DNA of 36,987 nucleotides from Betaproteobacteria bacterium. Its GTDB lineage: Bacteria; Pseudomonadota; Gammaproteobacteria; Burkholderiales; SG8-39. Each line of letters starts with the position of its first letter. The stretch's first letter is position 1. Positions 8,001 through 18,360 of the stretch are shown here, piece after piece. The DNA is taken from positions 1 to 36,987 of the forward strand of contig CANJRC010000027.1 in NCBI GenBank assembly GCA_947476535.1, given 5' to 3'. The position numbers were made by a program, and so were the translations under genes. The notes beneath the pieces are model-generated. The model ran no database searches. It was not told the DNA's origin and saw only the letters and a program-made list of their open reading frames with translations.

Positions 8001-11000
8001 GGAACCGCCAACGTAGACCTGTACCTCCATACCGCGACAACCAGCACCGGGGCAGTGCACCAGCTGTTCAATTTCGAGGGCATCAGTGCGTACGGCTTGC
8101 TCAATGTCACGGATGACGGCACCGGCACCGCAAACGGCTATGGCAGTTTTGCAGGGGGCGGAACCGTCAGCTACACCCATGCGGGCGGCGCTGTCACAAT
8201 AGATCTAAGCGCAGGCGTGTTCGCCGATCCGGAAGGCTACCTCCTGAGTGTCGGCATGGCTACCGGTGCGGCGGGCGACGACCAGCTGCTTGGCATCGAG
8301 AACGTGATCGGCTCCTCCTTCGACGACACGCTCATCGGAAATTACAACGGCAACATCCTCACCGTCGGCAAGGGCAACGACACGCTGACCGGCGGCGGCG
8401 GCCTCGACACGTTCTCCTTCACCACCGGCGACGGCGACGACACGATCACCGACTACACCTTCAACCCCTCATCCCCGGACGCCGGCATCATCAAATTGAA
8501 CGGCCACACATTGGACGTCAACGATGTCGCCGCAGCGGGCGTGGTAAAGGTCGAGCGCGGGAATTTCAATTCCGACACGACCCTTGACACACGCATCACC
8601 TATGACGACGGCAATGCCCTCACGCCGCTTGACACCGTCACCATGCTGGGTGTGGATTTGCCGAACCAGGCCGCGATCATCGGCGGCGACATCAACGGCA
8701 CGGTGGTCGAAGCCGGCGAGGCAGGCCCGGGGACGCCGACTTTCACCGGCCTCTTGACAGACACCGAGGTCGATGCGAATAACCCGCCCAACACCTTCCA
8801 GCCGGTGCTGACGGCCACAGCCACCACGGGCGGCTACGGCACCTACACCATCAGCGCAGGCGGTTCGTGGACCTACACCCTGAACAATGCAAACCCCGTC
8901 GTTCAGGCACTCAACGTCGATTCCACCCCGCTCGAAGACACCTTCACAGTGTATGCGTTCGACGGCACGCCGCAAATGGTGACCGTGAACATCGAAGGCA
9001 GCAATGACACGCCAGCCATCGCATTGCCGGCCGCCATCCGCGTGGACGACACCCCGGATGCAGACCATTTTTCCGCGCAGACCGGCACCCTGGTCGCGAC
9101 GGACGCCGAAAGCAGCCCGCTGACCTACGGAATTCTTGGCGGCACCGTCAACGGTGGAACCGTCAGCATGGCGAGCGCCTATGGCACGCTGACTTTGAAC
9201 ACGGGAGCCGGCGACTACACCTTTGCGCCGAACGATGCGGCGATCAACGCGCTGAAAGCCGGGGATTTCAAACACGTCGAGTTCACCGTGACCGCCTTCG
9301 ACGGCCTGGCGATGGGCAGCAGCACGCTGACTATCAATCTCACCGGCTCCAACGATGATCCGACCGCAGCCAGCGGCCACTTGACGACATTGGAAGACAC
9401 GCCGCTGGTGTTGGCCAGCGATGCGGAAGGCGACGCGCTTAGCGTGGTATCTGTGAGCGGCATTTCCCACGGTACGGTCACGGTCGGTAGTGATGGCGTC
9501 GTGAGGTATTCGCCCGATCACAACTACTCCACCACGGCTGTTCCAGGCCCGGACAGCTTCTCGTACACGGTATCCGACGGTCACGGCGGCCAAAGCACGC
9601 AGACGGTGCAAATCGATATCACCGCCGTCACCGACGCGCCGTCGCTTGTACTGCCGGCTCTTCCCATCGTCATTCCCGGTCCGGAATACCTGGTCAACCC
9701 GACCGGCGCAAATGCCACGACCAACAACAACTCGCCGAGCATCGCAACGTTCAGCGATGGAACCTATGTGATCACATGGTCCGGGCTGGGTGCGGGTGGG
9801 CTTCAGGACATCTATGCGCAGCGCTTTACCGCCGACCGCATCGCGGTGGGCGGGCTGGCCCATGTCTCCGGGGCCGCGGCCGCGTTGGACGACCTGAACC
9901 CGTCCGTGACTGCGCTTGCCGATGGCGAATACCTGATCGCCTGGCACGCTGCAAAGCCGGCTGATTTGCAGGGGCTGGTCGATTCCGACATCCTGGCGCA
10001 ACGCTTCAATGCAGATGGCACGCCGGCGGCAAGCGGTGTAATCCAGATCAACACAGAGGGTGCGATCGGCCAGTTGAACCAGACGGTCGCGGTCAGCGCG
10101 CTCGAAGGCGGCGGCTTCGTCGCGATCTGGGAAGGCAGAAATACGGAGACCGGATCCCCCAAGGACATTTTCGCGCGGCAGTATGACGTCCTCGGAAATG
10201 CCGTCGGCGGCGAGTTCCTGGTCAAGACGGATAGCAGCGGTCAACCGACGTTCGAACTGGACGCGGCGCCCGCCGTCACGGCGATGGCAGATGGTGGTTA
10301 TTTCGCGACCTGGTTCACCTTCAACCCGACGACCGGCAACTATGAAATCGAGGGGCAGCGCTTTGCCTCCGACAGTTCACGTGTCGGAGGCATCGTTCCA
10401 ATCGCTTCGGACACCGGATCCGCGGTCACCAGCGATTTCCAGCCTTCCATCGCCACCCTCGATGGCGGCGGCATGGTGATGGCCTGGCATCAGACCCAGT
10501 CCGATCAGAACGGCGGCGTGCCTTACTCGAACATCGTCGCGCAGCGGATCGATGCTGAAGGCCACCTGATGGGCAGCCAGTTCACGGTCACTGCGGCAGC
10601 GCCGGGGAACAACGCCCAGGTCGCCGCGGTGTCGCCCCTGGGCCAGGGCGGATTTGTGGTTTCTTGGTTCGAGGCCTCGATCGACAACCAGGGAGATCAG
10701 GTCAGCGTGGTGCATGCACAGCGCTTTGCCCCTGACGGGAACCCGGCCGGCGATCCATTCAGGGTGGACAGCCATGGCGGGACGGTCATCGACGCGCTGC
10801 CGTCCGTCGCATTGCTGCCGACGGGCGACTTCATGATCAGCTGGAACCGCGGTTCCGGAAGCGAATCGACCATTGTGGCGCGCGACTTCTTCCCGGCGCT
10901 TACGACCGAGCAGGGGGACGCCGTTCATCTCGAAGTCGGCGCGTATCTGAAAGATATCGATGGCTCCGAGACGCTGACGCTGAGGGTCGATGGCGTGACA

Positions 11001-13439
11001 GGTGGGTCGCTGAGCTTCGGGTCCGTCCAGGTTGACGGGTCGTGGATGCTCGGCGGCGGCGATCTCGATCATCTCGCCGACCTGACGTATACGCCGATCA
11101 CCTCGATCGGCCTGGTGAACCTGCATTTCATTGCCACGGCGAAGGAATTGTCGCTGTCGAACGCCCCGGGCGTGATCGACAGCGGATACGTCGCGATCCA
11201 GGTGCTGGAGAAGAACGTGGCGCCGGTAATCCAGGGCACGACGACCTTTGCTACGTTCGATAACGTGTCGCTGACCGCGCACCTGCCGGTAGTCGATCCC
11301 AATATCGGGGATACCCTGACGTACGCGTTGCTGAACGGCCCGCAGACCGGAACGGTCGAGCTGAACCTTGATGGAAGCTTTACCTATACGCCGGTTGCCC
11401 CGTACTTCAGCCCAGACCCGGTGACCTTCACGTTCACGGCTACGGACAGCCGCGGTGCCGCGGTCGACGGGACGATCAGCATCACGGTGGATCACGCCAA
11501 CCTGCCGCCGGTGACTACGGACAGCATGATTGTGATGTATGCCGGAGCGGACCAGACCTTTGCGACGGCGACCTTCACCGCCACCGATCTGGAAAATACA
11601 TTCGCGCAACTTTCCTTCAGCGAGGCGTCGGCGCCGCAGCACGGGTTCCTGACTTTCCCGGATGTGCTGTCGACGGGTCATTTTATTTACACGCCCAATC
11701 CCGGCTTCTACGGTGTCGACAGCTTTACCTTCACAGCAACCGATCTCGATGGCGGATCGACCGGCGGATTGATCAATCCCAACGGCACGATGCATATCGA
11801 CGTCGCCCCCTACGCCGACCTGTCGGCGACGCAACTGCAGGACGCACTGGTCAGCGGCGCCAATCCGGGCAATCAGGTTTCGAATGGAGACCAGGGCGGA
11901 CGGACACTGGTCTCCATCGGCGGCGGATTTGTCACGACCTGGGAGTCCGATGAAAATGGCACGCCCAACATTTACGGCCAGATCTACGATGCCAATGGTA
12001 GTGTTGTCGTCAGACAAGATGTCGATGGAAATCCTGTCTCTGCCCCGTTCCTGATCGGCCAGGGGCACTCGGTGGCGCTGACTGCCACCGCTACGCGAGG
12101 CGGATTCGAGGCCGTTTGGATAGGTGCGATCGGCACCCTGCAGGGCAACCACTTTGATGCCGCGGGAAGTGGCGGTGTCGAGTTTACGGTCGCGACAGGC
12201 GCGAGTGCTCCGGCCGTCGACACCTTGCCCCTAATAATTGACGACAGCCTCGTCGTGTTCGCCTGGGCATCGAGCGATGGCATACACGTCGATCAGCGGA
12301 CTCTCGCGGGGGATGCGATTCCCGGCGGTCCCACTCTGATCGCAGGCACTACCGGTGCTACCGCAACGTCCATCGCCGTGCTGGGCGATGGCAGCTTTTT
12401 CGTGACCTGGCAGCAGCCGGGGAGCCATTCCGGCATTCAGGGCGCGCATTATTTGGCCCAGTATGATCTCGATCCCGACGGAAACGTCATCAGCGCGCAA
12501 TGGACGAGTGCGGGAACGGTCATCATCGCCGACGGGACGAGCGCGGACCAGACCCACCCGTCCGTGACGGCGCTGGCTGACGGCGGATATCTGGTTGCCT
12601 GGACCGGCCGGGACGACGATGGCAGCGCGGTGATGGCGCAACGCTTCGATGCCGACGGCAATGCGGTTGACGGCGGCTTCGTGGTCAATTCAACGACCGC
12701 CGGAGAGCAGCTCAACGCCTCGGTCACGTCGATGGCCGACGGCGGCTTCATGGTGGCCTGGACGTCGAATCAGAGCGACAGCGGGTACTACGAGACCTAC
12801 GAGCAGCGCTTCGATTCCGCCGGTCAACGCGTAGGCGGCGAACTGCAGTTGAGCCATGACGCGTCGCTCGTCGCGACCGCGCCCGAAGTTGTCGGACTGA
12901 TCGACCAGCAGAACGTGGGTGGCGCGGGCTTCGCGGCGATCTGGAACGCGGGCGGCGAAGTGCATGGAAGTTCATTCAGCGCCGGCGGTAAAGCCATTGT
13001 CGGCACCCCTGGTAACGACGTCATCATGGGAACGCCATTTCTGGATCATCTCGATGGCGGCGCCGGCGACGACACGCTCATTGCCATTGCAGGAAACGAT
13101 ACCCTGATCGGTGGCACCGGCCACAACACCCTGGTGGGCGGTGCCGGCACCGACACTTTCGTGTTCAATCAGAACGGTTTCAATACCGTGCAGAATTTCG
13201 ACGCTGCGCGCGATGTGCTGGATCTCCGGGATGTGCTCAGTGCAGCTGCAAATCCCGGCGGCATCAACGCCGGCAACTTGGGCGATTATGTTCGGGAAAC
13301 ACCTGCCGGGATGCTTGAGGTTGATACATCCGGCAATGCGGCGGACCACCACTGGACACAAGTCGGCATGCTGGGGATATCCGTGAACCTGGCTAACCTG
13401 GTCGATACCAGTCAACTGCTCATTGTGGACCCCAATTAA
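5013..13439 (+). CDS. Giant RTX/VCBS/cadherin/Ig-repeat adhesin, type I secretion substrate
   Basis: 2808 aa, no signal peptide; I noticed no cysteine. The ATG follows a GGAGG at 5004-5008. Approximate order: nine or so calcium-binding GGxGxDxLx nonapeptides at residues 8-85, a Gly/Ser linker, two more nonapeptides; three VCBS-type domains (about 215-523), two of them near-identical; a cadherin-like domain (523-626); three bacterial Ig-like domains (630-893); an RTX patch (1093-1153); VCBS and cadherin-like domains (1243-1543); blade-like repeats with an IYAQRF-type motif (1553-1960); cadherin-like domains (1963-2263); a second set of blade-like repeats (2283-2653); C-terminal RTX repeats (2661-2720) and a tail like the T1SS VCA0849-type target domain. 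Family knowledge predicts calcium-dependent folding after export through an ABC exporter and a role in attachment or biofilm. No exporter gene is in the window, and no LapA-type retention module was seen. Confidence 0.9.
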   Translation: MSKKTIKGTNGNDVLNGTAGDDIIDGGNGNDSLTGGAGNDLLIGGAGNDTLDGGTGNDTLYGGTGNDRLLGGAGNDVLYGDSNSGGSGSGSGGSNGTGGYVSGNDYLDGGAGNDVLYAQGGNDTGSYSWTENKLINGSTSIDRYDGGKGFDTLELHLSASQLAAIHPQLAAFDAFLAANANINRDNGPTFTFSSFNLSVSNWEAYKVVIDGTGGNTPAVIGNPTVAAVTEDSGINGAGMLTASGTISVSDADPGQSSFQTTVAGTAGNLGNLVLDANGNYTYSVANSATQYLGAGATKVDSFTITSLDGTTKVVSFTITGTNDAATFTGSSTASLTETDSIQSTGGTLVASDIDSSNAFVVQSGAAGSNGYGTFSITAAGVWTYTMSSAHNEFVSGQTYTDSITVATADGTQKTITVTMTGTNDAATFTGSSTASLTETDTIQSTGGTLVASDIDSSNAFVVQSGAAGSNGYGTFSITAAGVWTYTMSSAHNEFKDGQTYTDNLTVTTADGTAQTITVTMHGTNDTPVITSSAIASFAENAVGTVYITTASDAEFGTITYSIGGTDSALFSMDPVTGVVTFNTPPDYENPADADHDNVYDITVTANDGADNSIAKPVTITVTNVVEAPYLTLASDTGTYGNDAYTSNGTVNVGGLEAGTTWEYSTDGTNWTPGTGASFTLTTEGEYASVLVRQSDGNGHTATSNPIALTLDTHAVPGALSLANLDDTGTFGNDFVTRDREFDLSLSAHEAGATVQYEVSLNGGAFANTNLTQSNLADGSYQFRAQVTDLAGNTATSNLNAVTIDNTPPAAPVIALLEDTGALDDLITSNGTVNVSGLEPNSTWEYSTDGIVWAPGTGSSFTLITAGYNQVQVRQTDLAGNTSDSTTLSFTLTEVEPLFTENPDDVDFNTIVAGTYQTGTQYDALDGVDNVTLASTATQAAIAGFDPTVMLHLGAGDDAVYIDLLPVQPGAPSYTVDGDNGDFDNAVFFFADQTLRSGTANVDLYLHTATTSTGAVHQLFNFEGISAYGLLNVTDDGTGTANGYGSFAGGGTVSYTHAGGAVTIDLSAGVFADPEGYLLSVGMATGAAGDDQLLGIENVIGSSFDDTLIGNYNGNILTVGKGNDTLTGGGGLDTFSFTTGDGDDTITDYTFNPSSPDAGIIKLNGHTLDVNDVAAAGVVKVERGNFNSDTTLDTRITYDDGNALTPLDTVTMLGVDLPNQAAIIGGDINGTVVEAGEAGPGTPTFTGLLTDTEVDANNPPNTFQPVLTATATTGGYGTYTISAGGSWTYTLNNANPVVQALNVDSTPLEDTFTVYAFDGTPQMVTVNIEGSNDTPAIALPAAIRVDDTPDADHFSAQTGTLVATDAESSPLTYGILGGTVNGGTVSMASAYGTLTLNTGAGDYTFAPNDAAINALKAGDFKHVEFTVTAFDGLAMGSSTLTINLTGSNDDPTAASGHLTTLEDTPLVLASDAEGDALSVVSVSGISHGTVTVGSDGVVRYSPDHNYSTTAVPGPDSFSYTVSDGHGGQSTQTVQIDITAVTDAPSLVLPALPIVIPGPEYLVNPTGANATTNNNSPSIATFSDGTYVITWSGLGAGGLQDIYAQRFTADRIAVGGLAHVSGAAAALDDLNPSVTALADGEYLIAWHAAKPADLQGLVDSDILAQRFNADGTPAASGVIQINTEGAIGQLNQTVAVSALEGGGFVAIWEGRNTETGSPKDIFARQYDVLGNAVGGEFLVKTDSSGQPTFELDAAPAVTAMADGGYFATWFTFNPTTGNYEIEGQRFASDSSRVGGIVPIASDTGSAVTSDFQPSIATLDGGGMVMAWHQTQSDQNGGVPYSNIVAQRIDAEGHLMGSQFTVTAAAPGNNAQVAAVSPLGQGGFVVSWFEASIDNQGDQVSVVHAQRFAPDGNPAGDPFRVDSHGGTVIDALPSVALLPTGDFMISWNRGSGSESTIVARDFFPALTTEQGDAVHLEVGAYLKDIDGSETLTLRVDGVTGGSLSFGSVQVDGSWMLGGGDLDHLADLTYTPITSIGLVNLHFIATAKELSLSNAPGVIDSGYVAIQVLEKNVAPVIQGTTTFATFDNVSLTAHLPVVDPNIGDTLTYALLNGPQTGTVELNLDGSFTYTPVAPYFSPDPVTFTFTATDSRGAAVDGTISITVDHANLPPVTTDSMIVMYAGADQTFATATFTATDLENTFAQLSFSEASAPQHGFLTFPDVLSTGHFIYTPNPGFYGVDSFTFTATDLDGGSTGGLINPNGTMHIDVAPYADLSATQLQDALVSGANPGNQVSNGDQGGRTLVSIGGGFVTTWESDENGTPNIYGQIYDANGSVVVRQDVDGNPVSAPFLIGQGHSVALTATATRGGFEAVWIGAIGTLQGNHFDAAGSGGVEFTVATGASAPAVDTLPLIIDDSLVVFAWASSDGIHVDQRTLAGDAIPGGPTLIAGTTGATATSIAVLGDGSFFVTWQQPGSHSGIQGAHYLAQYDLDPDGNVISAQWTSAGTVIIADGTSADQTHPSVTALADGGYLVAWTGRDDDGSAVMAQRFDADGNAVDGGFVVNSTTAGEQLNASVTSMADGGFMVAWTSNQSDSGYYETYEQRFDSAGQRVGGELQLSHDASLVATAPEVVGLIDQQNVGGAGFAAIWNAGGEVHGSSFSAGGKAIVGTPGNDVIMGTPFLDHLDGGAGDDTLIAIAGNDTLIGGTGHNTLVGGAGTDTFVFNQNGFNTVQNFDAARDVLDLRDVLSAAANPGGINAGNLGDYVRETPAGMLEVDTSGNAADHHWTQVGMLGISVNLANLVDTSQLLIVDPN
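5971..6576 (+). repeat. 303-bp tandem repeat encoding two near-identical VCBS domains
   Basis: Units 5971-6273 and 6274-6576 (101 codons each) differ at roughly twenty positions by eye, clustered in the last third. Other VCBS-like domains of the gene are much more diverged, so this pair is a recent duplication or has been homogenised by recombination. Copy number may vary between strains. Confidence 0.85.
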
Positions 13440-13698
13440 CCGCGTTCACGCCGGGGCCGGGTCGTATCCCACTGATCAGAACTCGGTTGCCGGTCGCAAT
13501 TGAAGGGGTTTGGGCTCGCACGCCTCCCCTTGTGCTGACATTCTGCATACTTGGGCACCGGCTTAGAGGCAACCCGGCACGGCTCTTCGTCCGGGGCCAG
13601 AGCGGCCAGGAGGTATTCCGTCACGTCCGAAGCGAGATCCTTCGTTTATCATAGAACGATGCCAGTTATCACGGCATGCCGGCAAAGGTAAACAGCCA
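13440..13698. other. Intergenic region between adhesin and mshQ
   Basis: 259 bp with no convincing gene. I see no clear intrinsic terminator after the adhesin stop, only weak short stems (for example CGAAG/CTTCG near 13630). The two plus-strand genes could be co-transcribed, or mshQ could have its own promoter just upstream; the sequence does not settle it. Confidence 0.4.
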
Positions 13699-16600
13699 AT
13701 GACAAAGGACAGCGTGGCAACGGGAATCAGCGCTGTACCGGGATGGAAAAGCCTGGCAGCAATGCTGCTGGGCGTCGTTCTTGTGCTCGTTGCCGGTAGT
13801 GCCTTCTCGCAGACCTGCACCTCGACAGGCAGTACCAACTGGAACACCGCGACGACCTGGTCCTGCACCACGGGCGCGGTCAATCATGTCCCCCTCAACT
13901 CGGACAACGTACAGATACGCAACGGAGATACGGTTACGATCAACACCAATACTGCTGTCGCCCTCAACGTTACTGTCGGGCAGGGAACCAGTGGACAACT
14001 CCGCTTCGACACCACGAGCGGGCGCACGCTAACCGTGGGCAATGGCACGGCGGCAAATGGCAACGTGACCGTGGCGGCCGGTGCAACCTTCCAGGGGCAG
14101 AATTCCGGGACCTATACCGACCAGTTGATCCTGCAGGGCAACCTGACCAATAACGGCACGCTTAACTTTTCACAGTCGGCAACCCGGATTGTGGAGGTTA
14201 CGTTTTCGGGTATCGTGGGCGTCACGCAAACGGTCAGCGGCACCGGGGCGACCTCGAACTTTCACGATATCGGCCTGAAGAGAACGGCGGTAACAGACAT
14301 CGTCGATGTCACGCTCGCCAGTTTCGCCCTCACCAATGCGGGCTACGTGTGGCTGCAGGCGGCCAATTCCGGCGTGTACACCGGTCCGGCGGTGGGCACG
14401 TTCAAGCTCTCGGTACCCACGGTGCGCACCTACACGCCGTTCGACGGCGCCACCCTGGTGGCAACGGACGGTTACATCATCGCCCCCAATGCGCGCTTCT
14501 GGCTCAACAACGCCAACGCCACGGTGAATTACCTCATCTCGGCTACCACCAACAATTTGAGCCTCGACGGTGAATTGCGCATCGATGCCGGGACGATGAC
14601 GATCGGCGCCAGCAGTGACGAGCGCCTGCGCCTGCGAAATTTCGCCACAACCAAGTTCACCATGAACGGCGGCACGCTGAATGTCGCCGGGCGCCTGACA
14701 AGCGTCGCCGCGACCGATCAGGGCACGTTCACCATGACGGGGGGAACGATCAATCTGAGCACGGTGGGCAACACCGCGGCTACTTTCGGGCCGCTCCTCC
14801 TGGGAACGGCCACGACTTTCATCTGGCAGGGCGGCACCATCGTGATCCAGAAGGCGAGCACCGGCACCGCCCCGACCTACGATTTCGATGTGCGATCGGG
14901 CACGGCGACGGTCGACAACAGCGTCAGTACCCCGATTCTGCGCATCGACTCCACCTCGGCGGCGGCCACGGTGCACGAAATCAGCCATGCCGCGACCACC
15001 GGACTGGGACTGTGGAATCTGGAAGTTCGCGGGACGAATACCCCGGTCGCGACGCTGCAATCCAACGTGGTGGTGAAAGGCTCGCTGACCATCGGTGCTT
15101 CAGTCGCTGGTGGAACGCTCAACGCCAACAACCTCAACATCGACATCGGCAGCGGCAACACGGCGGGCGCCTGGACCAACAACGGCGGCACGTTCACGGC
15201 CGGCACCGGCACGGTCACGTTTTCGGGCAGCGGCGCGCAAACCATCGCTGGCACAACCTCGACGCCGTTCCGCAATATCACCCTGAGCAAGACCAACGTC
15301 ACCGACACCGTCACGATCAGTACCACGCCGACTGTGGGCGGGACGGTGGCCACGCCCCTGGCGGGGACACTGACCATGACCACGGGCATCATCGTCACCG
15401 GGGCCAACCGCGTGGATCTGACTTCGCTGGGCGTCACGACCGGCGGCAGCCAGAACAGCTATGTGAGGGGCACGATGCGCCAGAATTACGCCATTGGAAA
15501 TCTGTTCCCCATCGAATTCCCGGTAGGAGACGCCACGACGTCGCGATACGCCGGGGTGAACATTACTTCCGGCACCACCACGGTGGCCGGAACGCTGGAT
15601 GTCTCGACCGGCGTCGGCGCCGCCTGCAGCACCTTCGGCACCGATCACCCGCAGATCTGCGCGCTCTCCGCATCGACGCTCATCGACAAGGCGGACAGCG
15701 TCAACCGCTACTGGTCGCTGGTCAATACCGGCATGACCATCGGCGGTGGCGGCACCTATGCGGCGACGTTCAATTACAACGCCCTGGACCGTGACACCGG
15801 CAATTTCGCCAGCTACGTGGTGCAGTACTGCACCCCTGCCACGCCGGGCAACTGCACCGGCAACTGGTTCTCGACCGGCACCAACGCCGGCGGCGCGACC
15901 AGTACCACGACATCGGCCATCGGCGGTTTCGGCGATTTCGCGGTGGGCGTGCCGATAACCGGACAGACGGCGGTGCCGGGAAATTTCAACATATTCGAGA
16001 CCTCGGGCGCGGCCGAAGCGCCCACGCCGGCGAATTCGACCATCGGCAAGATCGTCACCAAGGTGGCCGGGGCGAACTTTTCGCTCGATATCGCCAGCAT
16101 CAACGCCGCCAAGTCCGGCTACGGCGCCAACATCAACTCCAACCACACCGTCGACATTCTGCAGGTGGTGAGCAACAACCCGGGAACGTGCCCGATGAAT
16201 GCGGCCACGGCCTGCAGGACCATATCCGCGGCGTGCTGGAATCCGGTCCAGACCATCACCGCCAGCTTCAACCCCGGCGCTGTGAACCGCGGCACGCTGC
16301 CCAACATCAACATCAGCAACGTGTACCAGGAGGTTCGCGTGCGGGTGAGCGGACCTCTTGGCACGGGTTGCTCCACGGATGCTTTCGCCGTGCGGCCTGC
16401 GACCATTACCGTGACCCCGGGGGACAACGATTCGTCTACCGCTGCGACCGCGCCCACGTCGCCGACGCGGATCGGCACGCCGCTCACCAATGCCAACGCG
16501 GCGGCCGGCAGCGGCGTCGTGCACCGGGCGGGTCGGCCCTTCAGCATTCTCGCCCAACCCATTGTCGCCAGCGGCTCGGCGTCGAATTACAGCGGGTCGC

Positions 16601-17829
16601 CGACGATCAAGGCGGGCAGCGTGACCAAGGTCCTGCCGGCATCGGGCGGAACGCTGGGCGCGTTCAGCCTGGGGACTTGGGCGGCAAACTCCACCGCCGG
16701 CACGCGGCAGACCGACACGGCGTCGTACGGCTCGGTGGGCGCGTTTACCCTGCAGCTCGAGGATGCCACCTGGGCCGCTGTCGACAACGTCGACGGCTCG
16801 TCCGCGACCACGCGCACGATTCCGCAGACCGGCGGCACCACCATCAACGTCGGGCGTTTCATTCCGGACCGGTTCGGCGTTTCCATGAACACGCCGAAGT
16901 TCCTCACCTTCGGCAGCAGCTCGGCCTGCGGCCGCCAGTTCACCTACATCGGGCAGTCGTTCTGGTATGCGAGCACTTTCGCGCCGGTGCTGACCGTGAC
17001 GGCGGAAAATTCCGCGGGCGTGACGCAGGCGAATTACGGCGACGCGACGCTGTTCCATTTGACCGGGGCCATGGTCTCGCAGGCCTACAGCAACAACGCC
17101 GTCGGGCCGGCGCTGGATACCAGCCTGATCGGCAGTTTCAACGTCGTGACCAACAACGCCGACGGCACGGCGACGATCACCGTGAGCAATGCCGGCACGG
17201 AGAAACTCCTCTACACGCGCAACACCACCACGCCGGCCAACACCTTCACCGCAAATATCTCGCTCAGCGTTACCGCGGCCGACACTTCGGAGAACGCGGC
17301 GGTGAGCGGCAACGGCAGCATCGCCACCAGCACCAGTCCGGCCGTCTTCAATGGCGGGGGCACGGGCATCGCCTTCGATCTCGGGGCGGGATTGCGCTAT
17401 GGTCGGTTGCGCCTCTCCAACGCGCTCGGATCGGAACTGCTGCCATTGCCCGTGCCCATGGAAGCGCAATACTGGAACAACACGGTCTTCGCCACCAACA
17501 CGCTCGACACCTGCACCGACCTGACCGGAAACATCACCTTGGGCAACTACAAGCGCACCGGTGCGGACAACTGGACGACCACGGTCAGCTTGGGGAGTTT
17601 CACCGGGCCTTCGTCGTTCAGCGCCGGCGTCGCCAATCTCAAGCTCACCAAGCCCACTGGCGCCATCACGGGCCGCGGCAGCGTGGATGCCACCGTCGAT
17701 CTGTCGTCAAAGACCTGGCTGCAGGGAGCGTGGACCGGATTGACCTACACCCAGAACCCGACTTCGCGCGCCACCTTCGGCGTCTATCGCGGCGCCAACG
17801 AGTTCGTCTATATCCGCGAGATGTACTGA
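13699..17829 (+). CDS. mshQ: MSHA biogenesis protein MshQ, DUF6701 adhesin-like protein
   Basis: 1376 aa with an N-terminal signal peptide (hydrophobic core about residues 17-33, likely cleavage after AFSQ near 38). The first half is built from Thr/Gly/Asn-rich repeats typical of a beta-helix (NGTL, GTFTMTGGTI and similar). From about residue 750 it matches the DUF6701 domain of MshQ proteins, ending with FDLGAGLRYGRLRLSNALG (about 1224) and a terminal YRGANEFVYIREMY. MshQ is the large last protein of MSHA loci and is thought to be surface- or tip-located. Normally it follows mshP on the same strand. Here it is inverted, convergent with mshP with 84 bp between stops, and sits behind the giant adhesin. 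The ATG at 13699 has only a weak ribosome-binding site. Confidence 0.88.
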   Translation: MTKDSVATGISAVPGWKSLAAMLLGVVLVLVAGSAFSQTCTSTGSTNWNTATTWSCTTGAVNHVPLNSDNVQIRNGDTVTINTNTAVALNVTVGQGTSGQLRFDTTSGRTLTVGNGTAANGNVTVAAGATFQGQNSGTYTDQLILQGNLTNNGTLNFSQSATRIVEVTFSGIVGVTQTVSGTGATSNFHDIGLKRTAVTDIVDVTLASFALTNAGYVWLQAANSGVYTGPAVGTFKLSVPTVRTYTPFDGATLVATDGYIIAPNARFWLNNANATVNYLISATTNNLSLDGELRIDAGTMTIGASSDERLRLRNFATTKFTMNGGTLNVAGRLTSVAATDQGTFTMTGGTINLSTVGNTAATFGPLLLGTATTFIWQGGTIVIQKASTGTAPTYDFDVRSGTATVDNSVSTPILRIDSTSAAATVHEISHAATTGLGLWNLEVRGTNTPVATLQSNVVVKGSLTIGASVAGGTLNANNLNIDIGSGNTAGAWTNNGGTFTAGTGTVTFSGSGAQTIAGTTSTPFRNITLSKTNVTDTVTISTTPTVGGTVATPLAGTLTMTTGIIVTGANRVDLTSLGVTTGGSQNSYVRGTMRQNYAIGNLFPIEFPVGDATTSRYAGVNITSGTTTVAGTLDVSTGVGAACSTFGTDHPQICALSASTLIDKADSVNRYWSLVNTGMTIGGGGTYAATFNYNALDRDTGNFASYVVQYCTPATPGNCTGNWFSTGTNAGGATSTTTSAIGGFGDFAVGVPITGQTAVPGNFNIFETSGAAEAPTPANSTIGKIVTKVAGANFSLDIASINAAKSGYGANINSNHTVDILQVVSNNPGTCPMNAATACRTISAACWNPVQTITASFNPGAVNRGTLPNINISNVYQEVRVRVSGPLGTGCSTDAFAVRPATITVTPGDNDSSTAATAPTSPTRIGTPLTNANAAAGSGVVHRAGRPFSILAQPIVASGSASNYSGSPTIKAGSVTKVLPASGGTLGAFSLGTWAANSTAGTRQTDTASYGSVGAFTLQLEDATWAAVDNVDGSSATTRTIPQTGGTTINVGRFIPDRFGVSMNTPKFLTFGSSSACGRQFTYIGQSFWYASTFAPVLTVTAENSAGVTQANYGDATLFHLTGAMVSQAYSNNAVGPALDTSLIGSFNVVTNNADGTATITVSNAGTEKLLYTRNTTTPANTFTANISLSVTAADTSENAAVSGNGSIATSTSPAVFNGGGTGIAFDLGAGLRYGRLRLSNALGSELLPLPVPMEAQYWNNTVFATNTLDTCTDLTGNITLGNYKRTGADNWTTTVSLGSFTGPSSFSAGVANLKLTKPTGAITGRGSVDATVDLSSKTWLQGAWTGLTYTQNPTSRATFGVYRGANEFVYIREMY

Positions 17830-17913
17830 CGCTCGGGATGCTTGAGGCGCCGCTGACCGGCGACCAGGGCCCAATCCGCATGCTTCCTACCACGCCAAGG
17901 TCGCTTGCCGGAG

Positions 17914-18360
17914 CTACTTGGTGATCGTGGTCTGCAATTGCCGCTCCACGTAGGAGACGGTGCCCACGGTTCCCGAGGTCGCCGTGGAGGTGATCAGATA
18001 GATGCTGAACGGTGTGCCCGCCGCTTCGGTGTAGGGGCCGGAGGAACTGCACGTGACGGTCACCGAGAACCCGGCAAGCGCACCGCCCAGCGCCGGCAGC
18101 GCGGTGCTCGCGGCGCAGCTCGAGTCGATCAGCACCTTGTAGGCGCCCCACTCGACCCCGGTGCGCGCGCCCTGGTAGGCGCGCGCACCCTGCACATCCT
18201 CGGCCGAGGTGATCTGCTGCACCGTGGAAAACGTCATCATGGCCGCCCCCAGGGCTGCCAGCACCACGATGAGGAAGATCGCGGTGACAATGGATATGCC
18301 GCGCTGAATCCTGACAGAAACAGGATTATGTATCCTATGCTTTGAGCTCTTATGGAACAT
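17914..18360 (-). CDS. mshP: MSHA minor pilin-like protein MshP
   Basis: 148 aa from the ATG at 18360, which overlaps the end of mshO; an ATG three codons earlier (18369) is also possible. The N-terminus has a basic stretch, RIQRG, then ISIVTAIFLIVVLAALGAA, a pilin-type hydrophobic helix. Unlike the other pilins here it has Thr rather than Glu at position +5 after the Gly, as in PilX/MshP-type proteins, so processing by the prepilin peptidase is possible but not certain. Cysteines about 110 bases apart in the gene may form a disulphide. It is the last gene of the mshI-to-mshP operon and probably belongs to the minor-pilin tip complex. Confidence 0.82.
   Translation of the reverse strand: MFHKSSKHRIHNPVSVRIQRGISIVTAIFLIVVLAALGAAMMTFSTVQQITSAEDVQGARAYQGARTGVEWGAYKVLIDSSCAASTALPALGGALAGFSVTVTCSSSGPYTEAAGTPFSIYLITSTATSGTVGTVSYVERQLQTTITK

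Noticed and set aside
8469-12152. Long minus-strand open frames (two of 591 codons) inside the giant adhesin gene
   Set aside because: They lie opposite repeated, GC-biased codons, are rich in Arg, Gly and Val without any domain, and have no ribosome-binding site or family match. They are shadows of the real gene.
15100-17469. A 789-codon minus-strand frame inside mshQ
   Set aside because: Arg/Gly/Ala-rich, antisense to a recognisable DUF6701 protein, and no start signal. An artefact of GC-rich coding sequence.
17848-17862. CGCCG/CGGCG stem between mshQ and mshP as a shared terminator
   Set aside because: Only five base pairs and no T-run; too weak in GC-rich DNA.
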